The notes under the pieces were generated by a model. It did no database searches, was not told the DNA's origin, and worked only from the letters and a program-made list of their open reading frames with translations. A DNA stretch of 19,207 nt from Acidobacteriota bacterium (GTDB taxonomy: Bacteria; Acidobacteriota; Vicinamibacteria; Marinacidobacterales; SMYC01): NCBI GenBank assembly GCA_029263435.1, contig JAJCXL010000460.1, positions 1-19,207 of the forward strand, given 5' to 3'. The position numbers and the translations under genes are program-made. Positions within the stretch are counted from its first letter, which is position 1. Every line of letters begins with the position of its first letter. Below are positions 1 to 6,718 of this stretch, one piece after another.

Positions 1-301
1 CATCCGCGATGGGCATGTGCGCCAACGCACCAAAGAACAAGAGGGTAGCGGACATCTGCAGCACCCCGCGGGCGAGCTGGAGCAATGGCCGTTTCGGCCA
101 GATCTCCGCTCGATGACGCCACAAAGCGATCGGCGCGATGAGCACCAGATGAAAAACGAAACGCGCCCAACCGATCTGAAGCACGGAGTAGTCTCCGCTC
201 AGATATTTCGCGATCGCGTCCATCCCCGGTACGAGCGAGAACCCGATAACGGTAAAGGCGACGGCCCTCAAGGGTCGGTGTCGGGGGAGCACTCCGGGCA
301 T
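1..301 (-). CDS. DMT/EamA-family transporter, N-terminal part (runs off left edge)
   Basis: Translating the minus strand from an ATG at 301 gives 100 open codons to the window edge, so only the N-terminal third is present. Three hydrophobic segments are visible: about residues 14-26 (FTVIGFSLVPG), 44-61 (WARFVFHLVLIAPIALW) and 74-96 (through SATLLFFGALAHMPIAD). The pattern of a short TM1, then DAIAKYLSGDYSVLQIGWARF, then TM2 and TM3, is that of EamA (drug/metabolite transporter superfamily) inner-membrane carriers, which export or import small metabolites. The substrate cannot be told from this part. The frame stays open upstream and a GTG lies two codons earlier (307-305). I see no good ribosome site for either, so the start is uncertain. 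The gene is divergent from the phosphatase at 458. Confidence 0.82.
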   Translation of the reverse strand, partial: MPGVLPRHRPLRAVAFTVIGFSLVPGMDAIAKYLSGDYSVLQIGWARFVFHLVLIAPIALWRHRAEIWPKRPLLQLARGVLQMSATLLFFGALAHMPIAD

Positions 302-344
302 CTGCACGACCACTGTACTCGACGACGGTGGAAGCGGACGAAAC

Positions 345-379
345 CTCACCCTTGGCGTGGACGCGAGGTGAGATAGACT
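345..379 (+). promoter_or_regulatory. Candidate promoter with flanking inverted repeat for the PP2C gene
   Basis: In the divergent gap 302-457, TTGGCG (352-357) and TAGACT (374-379) are 16 bases apart and resemble a sigma70-type -35/-10 pair facing the phosphatase gene. CTCACC (345-350) and GGTGAG (367-372) form a 6-bp inverted repeat that brackets the -35 box, as an operator might. This is motif reading only. Confidence 0.3.
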
Positions 380-457
380 TCTTGCAAAGCGACGAGAACG
401 ACGCGGCGGGACTCGACGTTCGGCCGAGAGTCGCCATTCAATGAGAGGACCGACCCT

Positions 458-1201
458 ATGACCGTGACTGGAGTTGGACTGAGCGATGTCGGACAGAAAC
501 GTACGAACAACGAGGACGCTTTTCATGTCGACGATACGAAGGGTCTCTTTATAGTCGCCGACGGAATGGGCGGTCACAAAGGCGGAGAGGTCGCCTCATC
601 GACGGCCATTCAGTCGATCGCCCGATCTGTGTCGCCCGAGGCGATTGCGGCATTGGGTGATGGAGGCGACAACGAGCGGCTCTCGAGCACGGTCGAAGAC
701 GCCGTCACTCGTGCGAACAAGGAGATTCGGGAACGAGCCGGCGCCGATCCGGAGCTAACGGGCATGGGGTGCGCTCTCAGCGTCATGCTCTGCGTCGGTG
801 AGTACGCGATGCTCGGCCATGTCGGCGACACTCGCATCTACCGACTCCGCAAAGGCGCCGTCGAGCAGCTCACCGAGGACCATACCTTCGTCGGAGAGCT
901 CGTGCGCTCAGGCACGGTGGACGCCGCGGATATGCGCCGCCATCCTCACGGGCACGTCCTCACCCGCGCGATGGGCTCTCAAGACGACGTCGAAGTCGAC
1001 ACCTTGCTCATCGACCTTCGTCCCGGTGATCGCTTCCTACTTTGCTCGGACGGCCTCACGAACTACGTGGAGGATCCGGGAACCCTCGCGGCGCCCTTGG
1101 CGGCTACGGAGCTCTCGAGCATCCCCCAAACACTCGTGAAATGGGCCAATGATGCCGGCGGTGGAGACAATGTCACGGTCGTCGCCGTCGGCGTGGATTG
1201 A
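458..1201 (+). CDS. PP2C-family protein serine/threonine phosphatase (PrpC/Stp1-like)
   Basis: This 247-residue soluble protein is a stand-alone bacterial PP2C domain, which removes phosphate from Ser/Thr residues using two metal ions. The motifs run in the usual order. SDVGQKRTNNEDAF (9-22) carries the metal-binding Asp20, and VADGMGGHKGGEVAS (33-47) carries Asp35. HVGDTRIY (121-128), LCSDGLTNYV (195-204, Asp198) and GGGDNVTVV (234-242, Asp237) follow. No motif is broken, and the length matches family members such as Bacillus PrpC and streptococcal Stp1. GAGAGGA at 443-449 sits 8 bases before the ATG and supports this start. These phosphatases usually sit beside a PknB-type kinase or FHA proteins. 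None is in this window, so the partner kinase, if any, is elsewhere. The gene is divergent from the transporter at 301 and 93 bases before the permease. Confidence 0.95.
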   Translation: MTVTGVGLSDVGQKRTNNEDAFHVDDTKGLFIVADGMGGHKGGEVASSTAIQSIARSVSPEAIAALGDGGDNERLSSTVEDAVTRANKEIRERAGADPELTGMGCALSVMLCVGEYAMLGHVGDTRIYRLRKGAVEQLTEDHTFVGELVRSGTVDAADMRRHPHGHVLTRAMGSQDDVEVDTLLIDLRPGDRFLLCSDGLTNYVEDPGTLAAPLAATELSSIPQTLVKWANDAGGGDNVTVVAVGVD

Positions 1202-1234
1202 GTAACGCTCGTCCGGGCCCGACCGCACGCGTCC

Positions 1235-1250
1235 TCCGGCGGTCGCCGGA
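1235..1250 (+). terminator. Hairpin after the PP2C gene (weak terminator candidate)
   Basis: CCGGCG (1236-1241) and CGCCGG (1244-1249) form a GC-rich inverted repeat, extended by T1235-A1250. The innermost pair would have to open to make a loop. It lies 34 bases after the phosphatase stop and before the permease start. No T-run follows, so rho-independent termination is doubtful. Confidence 0.25.
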
Positions 1251-1294
1251 CGAGGTCTTCGTCGGGGTGACTCCTACTCCTACCCGGTTGTGAC

Positions 1295-2809
1295 ATGTCG
1301 GAACTTCAGCCGGCCGAGACGGACACGCGCGACACCGAGCTTCGCCAGGGACGGCTCGGAGTCTTCGGCATCGTTTTCTTCGTGGTGGCGGCCGCCGCCC
1401 CTTTGGTGGGGATGACCGGCGCGGTTCCGGTCGCGATCGTACTCGGAAACGGCGCGGCGGCACCGGGAGCCTACGTCGCCGTCGGGCTAGTGCTGCTCTT
1501 GTTCAGCGTGGGCTACAACGCGATGAGCCGGCACGTGACCAACACCGGCGCGTTCTTCGCTTATGTGGGGCGTAGTCTAGGAATCGCCGTCGGCGTGGGC
1601 TCCGCCTTCGTGTCCCAAGTCGCCTATCTCGCTATTCTTCTCGCGATCTTCGGATTCTTTGGAGCCCTGAGCTCGTCACAGATGACGACCCAGTTCGGCA
1701 TCGGCTGGTCGTGGTGGGTGTGGACTCTCATCGCATGGATGGTCGTGTCGATTCTCTCCGTCCTCAGCATCGACATCGGCGCGAGGTTCCTCGGCGTCCT
1801 GATGGGGCTCGAGCTACTCTCCCTCGTCGTGACCGCGCTTGCCGTCCTCGTCCAAGGCGGTGGTCCCGAGGGCTTCGACCTCTTTGCGTCTTTCGCGCCC
1901 AACAAGATCTTCGCAGGCGGCTTGGGCGGCGCCTCCGGGATTGCTTTGGCGTTCGCTTTCGCCTCCTATATCGGATTCGAAGCGACGGCAATTTACGGCG
2001 AAGAAGCGAAAGATCCTCACCGCACTGTGCCTCGCGCGACTTACATCGCCGTCGCCGTCATCGCGCTGGTGTTCGGCCTGACATCCTTCGCCATCGTCTC
2101 CGGACTAGGCCCCTCGACGGTCGTGGAGCGAGTCCTGACGATCTCCGGCGGCTTGGAAGATCCCGCCGCAGTCCTCTTCGCCGTCGCCACAGAGTATGTC
2201 GGCGCGTGGATGGCGACCCTCATGGGCTGGCTCCTCCTGTCGAGCCTGTTAGCGGGTTTGCTTGCGTTCCAGAACTCATCCGCACGTTATTTGTTCGCGA
2301 TGGGCCGGGCAGGAGTGCTCCCCCGAAAGCTCGGCCGAGTCAACGCGGCGGGCGCTCCCGCCACCGCTTCGATCACGACATCCGTGGTGACCTTGGCCGT
2401 GATCAGCCTCTTCATCCTCAACGACCTGGATCCGGTCACCCACATGTTCTTCTGGTTCAGCGGCCTCGCGGTGGTCGCCATCGTTTGGGTCGAGATCCTC
2501 GTATGTCTCGCCGTGGTCGTGTACTTTCACGGCAACGACGAGGACGACCGGATCTGGAACACAATCGTCGCACCCGTCAGCGCGTTCGTCCTGCTGGCAC
2601 TCGGACAATACTTGTTGACGTCCAGGTTCGGTCTGCTCGCGGGGACGGTTGCCGAAGGCGTCGATCCGGCAGCTCAGGCTTGGGGACTCAACCCGTTGGG
2701 ATGGTTCCTGATTGGCCTCCCGTCCATTCTTTTCGTCGCGGGCTCGATCGTTGGTGCCCTTCGTCGTAACGTCGAGAATGAGGACGCGATCGCCGACCTC
2801 GTCACTTGA
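1295..2809 (+). CDS. APC-superfamily amino acid permease
   Basis: The 504-residue protein is highly hydrophobic, with about 12 predicted membrane segments, and is an inner-membrane amino acid/polyamine/organocation (APC) carrier. The first segment, GVFGIVFFVVAAAAPLVGMTG (22-42), has the small-residue unwound region typical of APC TM1. The stretch FASYIGFEATAIYGEEAKDP (222-241), followed by HRTVPRATY, is the conserved TM6/loop signature in which F(x)GFE and E(A/T)(K/R)xPxRxIPRA are diagnostic. The N-terminal 20 residues are hydrophilic and cytoplasmic. Family members import amino acids or related cations by proton coupling, but the substrate cannot be read here. No strong Shine-Dalgarno precedes the ATG, although the N-terminus is well placed before TM1. 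The gene is convergent with the sulfatase-fold gene, with 48 bases between stops. Confidence 0.93.
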   Translation: MSELQPAETDTRDTELRQGRLGVFGIVFFVVAAAAPLVGMTGAVPVAIVLGNGAAAPGAYVAVGLVLLLFSVGYNAMSRHVTNTGAFFAYVGRSLGIAVGVGSAFVSQVAYLAILLAIFGFFGALSSSQMTTQFGIGWSWWVWTLIAWMVVSILSVLSIDIGARFLGVLMGLELLSLVVTALAVLVQGGGPEGFDLFASFAPNKIFAGGLGGASGIALAFAFASYIGFEATAIYGEEAKDPHRTVPRATYIAVAVIALVFGLTSFAIVSGLGPSTVVERVLTISGGLEDPAAVLFAVATEYVGAWMATLMGWLLLSSLLAGLLAFQNSSARYLFAMGRAGVLPRKLGRVNAAGAPATASITTSVVTLAVISLFILNDLDPVTHMFFWFSGLAVVAIVWVEILVCLAVVVYFHGNDEDDRIWNTIVAPVSAFVLLALGQYLLTSRFGLLAGTVAEGVDPAAQAWGLNPLGWFLIGLPSILFVAGSIVGALRRNVENEDAIADLVT

Positions 2810-2857
2810 GCCTCATGAGACTCGGGCTGGGCTAGCTGCCTCCCGTGCTCGGACCCA

Positions 2858-4720
2858 TCAACGGGCCAGCTCGTCGAGAAACGCGCGCACTTGAATCTTA
2901 TCCTCACGGTACGTATCGTCGGGCGCAGCCCGCATGAACCGCTCGAGGTAGCCGCGCGCCTCGTCGGTGCGTCCGAGATCGGCCAACACGAGGCCGATCT
3001 GAACGAGCGTGTCGTACTGCTCCGGCTCGAGCTCAACGAATCGCTGCAAATGCGGAAGCGCCCGCTCGTCTAGCCCTTGGCGCATGAGCGACGCCGCGAG
3101 CGCTTCATGGGCGGCGGCGTCGGAGGCCCTTCTTTCGACGACGCCCTCGAGGACTCGAGACCAATCGGACTCGCGGCCGGCTTCCCGGAGGAACACGCCG
3201 AGCGCAGTGACGATGTTCGGGTGACTGATTCCGTTTGCGAGCGCATCTTCGAGCATCGCAATGCCGTCTTCGCTTCGGCCTTGCTCGTGGAAGATGCGCG
3301 CGAGACGGGCATAGGCGATCGCAGCGTCGTCTTTCTCCGCGATGATCCCGCGGAGGAGCTCGATTGCCTCGGCCGGTCGTTGCGCCCGGTGGTGGGCCAC
3401 GGCTTGGTCCAGCATGTCCGCTAGATGAGTCCAGTTCTTCGGATCGTCGGCGGGGCCAAACTCATCCAGTTTCGGCAACGGGTTGGCCCCTGACACGTAT
3501 CCGAGGGCCTCGAGCCGCTCGCGGGCGCGCTCATCGAGTGTGGTCGGCGTCGCCGAGACATGACCCGCGAGTTGCTCCAAAGCTTTCGCCATGCGCTCCA
3601 CGGTGCCTGCTCGCTGGGAGGCCAGGTTATCGAGCTCCCCCGGGTCTCGGGAAAGGTCGTAGAGCTCGATGATGGGGAGAGCCACCAGCTTGAATTGCTC
3701 TTCGTACACGCCGCGCAGCGGGGCGGAACCGTAGTTGAAAGTATATGTAAAGCTTTCGAAGTAGCTGGTGCGATCCGGCTCTGATTGACCGGCGAGAAGG
3801 CCCGCGAGCGAAAGACCGTCGAAGGTCGCGGGGGGCTCGATGCCGACGAGCTCGAGGATCGTCGGCGCGACGTCGACGTGGCGCACGCGCGACGGTACCC
3901 GCCGTCCGCCGGGAAGACCCGCCCTCCAATGGAACAGGAGAGGAACGTGGAGCGTCGATTCGTAACCGAACATCCCGTGGGTGCGCTCTTTGTGCTCACC
4001 CAGACCTTCGCCGTGATCGGAGGTCACCACGACGAGCGTGTTGTCGAGTGGCAACTCGCGAAGAAAGCGTCCGAGCGCGTCGTCGACATATGCGATCTCA
4101 CCGGCATAAGGATCGCTCGCGAAGCGCTCCGCGAACGCACCTGGCGGCTCGTAGGGCGCGTGCGGGTCGAACAGATGAACGAATGCGAACCACGGCACAT
4201 CGTCCGCTGCCTCATCGATCCAATGCCGGGTCGCGTCGAGAACCTCATCTGCACCCCTATCGTTCTCGGCGGTGCCCTCGACATCATCGTCGTAGCGTTC
4301 GAACCCCTGGTCGAGACCAAACTGAGCATCGAGGACGAACGCTCCCACGAAAGCTCCGGTCCGATAGCCCGAGGCGCCCAGCACTTCCGCGAGCGTTTCG
4401 TGTCGTTGCCCGAGGACGAACGTTCCGTTGTCGCGCACTCCATGCCTTGGCGGCGTGAGAGACGTGAACATCGATGCGTGCGAGGGGAGCGTCATCGGTA
4501 CATGGGAGACGGCCTTTTCGAACAGCACACCCTGAGCCGCGAGCGCGTCGAGTGTGGGTGTGGACGCACGGGCGTCACCGTACGCACCGATGTGATCCGC
4601 CCGGAGAGTATCGATGGAGATGAAGACGATGTTCGGCCGGGCTGACGGCGCCCGAATGACATCCGTCCCACACGACAGCGGCAGTGTCGCGGCCGCGCAA
4701 GCCAGGGCGAGCCGGACCAC
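2858..4720 (-). CDS. Sulfatase-fold (alkaline phosphatase superfamily) lipoprotein with C-terminal TPR repeats
   Basis: I chose the GTG at 4720 because GGAGG lies 9 bases upstream and the product then begins with a lipoprotein signal (MVRLALACAAATLPLSCGTD, lipid Cys17). An in-frame TTG at 4756 only adds 12 charged residues. The product is 620 residues. Residues 29-330 are the sulfatase domain: PNIVFISIDTLRADHIGAYG (29-48, metal ligands Asp37/Thr38), VPMTLPSHASM (74-84), HLFDPHAPY (182-190) and TSDHGEGLGEH (233-243). Residues from about 430 to 615 are helical TPR-like repeats (for example AIAYARLARIFHEQGRSEDG). The formylglycine signature C/S-x-P-S/A-R is replaced by TLPSH, so Thr77 sits at the nucleophile position. 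The protein is therefore a hydrolase or transferase of this fold, not clearly an active sulfatase. It is probably envelope-anchored, with the TPRs as a protein-binding arm. Confidence 0.92.
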   Translation of the reverse strand: MVRLALACAAATLPLSCGTDVIRAPSARPNIVFISIDTLRADHIGAYGDARASTPTLDALAAQGVLFEKAVSHVPMTLPSHASMFTSLTPPRHGVRDNGTFVLGQRHETLAEVLGASGYRTGAFVGAFVLDAQFGLDQGFERYDDDVEGTAENDRGADEVLDATRHWIDEAADDVPWFAFVHLFDPHAPYEPPGAFAERFASDPYAGEIAYVDDALGRFLRELPLDNTLVVVTSDHGEGLGEHKERTHGMFGYESTLHVPLLFHWRAGLPGGRRVPSRVRHVDVAPTILELVGIEPPATFDGLSLAGLLAGQSEPDRTSYFESFTYTFNYGSAPLRGVYEEQFKLVALPIIELYDLSRDPGELDNLASQRAGTVERMAKALEQLAGHVSATPTTLDERARERLEALGYVSGANPLPKLDEFGPADDPKNWTHLADMLDQAVAHHRAQRPAEAIELLRGIIAEKDDAAIAYARLARIFHEQGRSEDGIAMLEDALANGISHPNIVTALGVFLREAGRESDWSRVLEGVVERRASDAAAHEALAASLMRQGLDERALPHLQRFVELEPEQYDTLVQIGLVLADLGRTDEARGYLERFMRAAPDDTYREDKIQVRAFLDELAR

Positions 4721-4887
4721 GTGATTTCGCCTCCGTCCCGTCTCCCCGAGAAACAAAAGAAAACGCGGTATCGTTTATTACTCCAATGGTGTTCTGAAAT
4801 CAGAATAGCCGGCGGATACCGACCTCGCTGTAAAATCGACGTTAAGAGTAATTCCAATTATCCGTACTCGAATCCGAAAATTTGAAT
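4721..4887 (-). promoter_or_regulatory. AT-rich leader/promoter region of the sulfatase-fold gene, with a 14-bp palindrome
   Basis: The 235-base gap ahead of the sulfatase-fold gene is markedly more AT-rich than the rest of the window (lines around 4751-4800 are about one-third GC by count). It contains a perfect palindrome TTCTGA-AA-TCAGAA at 4792-4805, 72 bases before the GTG start. On the minus strand TTGGAA (4859-4854) is followed 17 bases later by TTTACA, a poor -35/-10 match. I regard the palindrome as the better-supported element. Confidence 0.4.
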
Positions 4888-4904
4888 CGACGGACGGGTC
4901 GTCG
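4877..4904 (-). terminator. Weak terminator candidate after the HEAT/TonB gene
   Basis: On the minus strand CGACG (4904-4900) and CGTCG (4892-4888) can pair around a 7-base loop, and the AT-rich run ATTCAAATTTT (4887-4877) follows. It lies about 50 bases after the stop at 4956. The stem is only 5 bp, so confidence is low. Confidence 0.3.
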
Positions 4905-4955
4905 TCATTCGTTGAGGAGAGATCCGCGACGGACGCGAGACGGCAGGGGAGGGAG

Positions 4956-6611
4956 TTAACGGAGTGAGAAGTTTACCGTGACCGTCATCATGATCGGTGT
5001 CGGCTTTCCCGCCCGCAGCATCGGCTCATACTCCCATTGCGAGACCGCGAGAAGAGACGCGAGCGTCAACCGAGGATCGGGAGATCGGAGGGTCGTGATC
5101 TCCCGGACGCAACCGGTGGAGGTAATGATCGCGTCCATGACGACGACGCCCTGCACCCGATCTCGCCTAGCGCCTTCTGGGTAGAACGGCGATTGGTCTC
5201 TTTTCTTCTCCGGCGCCTTCATCCCATGTCCGGCGGGCTGGAGTAGGTTTTCTCTCGGGGCCGGCGCCTCCACGCAAGATAGAAACGGCGCGGTTTGAAG
5301 CGCGACGAGCGTCTGGGTAGAAGGTCGAGTGCCGTCTCGCCGCAATCGGGACACGTTGGTCAGAATGAGGGCGCGCCCCATGCGATCGCAGTCATCCATC
5401 TCGAATCCCGGCGGGACGAGGAACGTCGTGGATCGCCTGCGCCCGTCCGGTACGATCTGAATCTCCGCCGCCGTGGCGCCGTTCATCGAAGGTTCGCATC
5501 CAGTCACCTTGATGAGACTCGAGACGAAACCCGGAGGGAACGAGGCGATGGTCATCACCGGAGATCGTTTTGTCGTCTCCAGTTCCTGCCGAGGCGCTTC
5601 AGGCAGCTTCCGAACGCTCTCGAGACGTTGGTGCAGCGCGTCCAATTCCTGCGGGTCTTCATAACGAGACTCTCCCAACGTGCGACGCTCGTTGCGCGTC
5701 AGCAAGAGTAGGTGTGCATTCGTCAAGAACGGAAACAACCGCTCGGACTCAGAGCGAAGAAGCGTCAACCACTGCGCGTCCTCCGTCACGGCTTCGGTCC
5801 ACTGCCTTCGAATCAACTCGAGCGCGAACGCTTCCCACGGATCCTCGCTGCGAGAGCCAACTTCGAGTGCTTCGTCGAGGAATGGTCCGAGCGGGCCGGG
5901 AATCTCGATCCCCGATGCCATCACCGAGACCAAATGCCAAAGCGTCTCCAGCCTTAGCTCGTCATCGCGACTCGAGATGCCGAAAACGATCATGCCGGTG
6001 TCCCCCAGCGTTTCGCGGCTGCGCAGGGTCTCGAGATAGGCCGCCCAGAACTCGCCATCCGCTTCGCGCATCGCGCGGACTGCGAGTGGGACGAGAGCCC
6101 CCGGAAAGCGCGCGGACGCTGCGGTGAGAAATGCGGCAAGCGGCAGATTCGTTTCGGCAGCCCGAAGCCTGTCTACGTGCGCGAGTGCTCCGTGAGCTTG
6201 GGAGCTCGCGAGGGCGTCGCCTGCAGTCGACACAATCTCCAAACGCTCTGCGGCATCGAGCACGAGCTCCGCCTTCTCCGAGCCACCGAAGCTCGCGACG
6301 ATGCGGACGAGCTCCGCGCCCGTCGCTTTGTCCACTTCGCTCGCCAGAGCCAGCTCGGCGTCCGGCAATAGAGCGCTCACGCCCCCGGTGAACACGACGC
6401 GTGCGGCCGCGGCCCGAATCGTCGGTGCCTCGTTCCCGAGCGCGGCGGCGAGTCTCGCGCTCGCGCGGGGCTCGGTCGCATCGGACGCGAGAAGTGCGAG
6501 CGCACCTGGCGAGAGAGGAAGAGAAAGAAGCTCGTCGAGCGTAGGTTGAGCGTACGAAGAGGATGCGACGAGGACCATCGCCAGAGCGAAACGGTGCGTG
6601 CTATCGAGCAT
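4956..6611 (-). CDS. Exported HEAT-like repeat protein with C-terminal TonB-type domain
   Basis: The 551-residue product starts with a signal peptide (hydrophobic run FALAMVLVASSSYAQ, cleavage probably after Ala21). Residues 30-260 are alanine/leucine-rich helical repeats of HEAT type (for example RASARLAAALGNEAPTIRAA, and PLAVRAMREADGEFWAAYLE). Residues about 475-551 are a TonB_C-like domain: FYPEGARRDRVQGVVVMDAI, then TGCVREITTLRS, then SQWEYEPMLRAGKPTPIMMT and the terminal VTVNFSLR. In TonB such a domain contacts outer-membrane transporters. Here there is no N-terminal membrane anchor or proline-rich spanner, so the protein is probably free in the periplasm and may dock on outer-membrane or envelope partners rather than transmit energy. 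The start codon lies in a hairpin (6603-6622) and has only a weak Shine-Dalgarno. It is divergent from the amidase, 107 bases away. Confidence 0.85.
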   Translation of the reverse strand: MLDSTHRFALAMVLVASSSYAQPTLDELLSLPLSPGALALLASDATEPRASARLAAALGNEAPTIRAAAARVVFTGGVSALLPDAELALASEVDKATGAELVRIVASFGGSEKAELVLDAAERLEIVSTAGDALASSQAHGALAHVDRLRAAETNLPLAAFLTAASARFPGALVPLAVRAMREADGEFWAAYLETLRSRETLGDTGMIVFGISSRDDELRLETLWHLVSVMASGIEIPGPLGPFLDEALEVGSRSEDPWEAFALELIRRQWTEAVTEDAQWLTLLRSESERLFPFLTNAHLLLLTRNERRTLGESRYEDPQELDALHQRLESVRKLPEAPRQELETTKRSPVMTIASFPPGFVSSLIKVTGCEPSMNGATAAEIQIVPDGRRRSTTFLVPPGFEMDDCDRMGRALILTNVSRLRRDGTRPSTQTLVALQTAPFLSCVEAPAPRENLLQPAGHGMKAPEKKRDQSPFYPEGARRDRVQGVVVMDAIITSTGCVREITTLRSPDPRLTLASLLAVSQWEYEPMLRAGKPTPIMMTVTVNFSLR

Positions 6612-6622
6612 GCCAGCTCGAT
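6603..6622 (-). promoter_or_regulatory. Hairpin enclosing the start codon of the HEAT/TonB gene
   Basis: On the minus strand ATCGAGC (6622-6616), loop TGGCAT (6615-6610) and GCTCGAT (6609-6603) form a perfect 7-bp stem. The ATG at 6611-6609 has its A and T in the loop and its G as the first stem base. Such a hairpin would limit ribosome access. Confidence 0.4.
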
Positions 6623-6637
6623 GCTAATAGAAAGGGG

Positions 6638-6661
6638 GTCTCACGTAAAACGTGCCGAGAC
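6638..6661. promoter_or_regulatory. Nested inverted repeat in the divergent HEAT-TonB / amidase gap
   Basis: CACGT-AAA-ACGTG (6642-6654) is a perfect 5-bp inverted repeat. Outside it GTCT(C) (6638-6642) pairs with GAGAC (6657-6661) after a 2-base bulge. CGTGCC also occurs twice (6651-6656 and 6666-6671), 15 bases apart. It lies in the middle of a divergent promoter region, as operators do. No regulator can be assigned. Confidence 0.35.
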
Positions 6662-6718
6662 GTCGTGCCCCTTGATTGATACTGTAGCCGGTGAATCGAC
6701 GTTACCTCGAGGCGGAAA

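Noticed and set aside
17..376. 119-codon plus-strand ORF at the left edge
   Set aside because: The opposite strand encodes a convincing EamA N-terminus; this frame has charged, low-complexity residues with no domain and no ribosome site.
1711..2769. 352-codon plus-strand ORF inside the permease gene
   Set aside because: Arg/Pro-rich shadow of the APC permease reading frame, typical of GC-rich DNA.
3785..4645. 286-codon plus-strand ORF opposite the sulfatase-fold gene
   Set aside because: The minus-strand gene has all sulfatase-fold motifs; this frame is its antisense shadow.
4721..4756. TTG start at 4756 for the sulfatase-fold gene
   Set aside because: It adds 12 charged residues before a lipoprotein signal and bypasses a well-placed GGAGG for GTG 4720.
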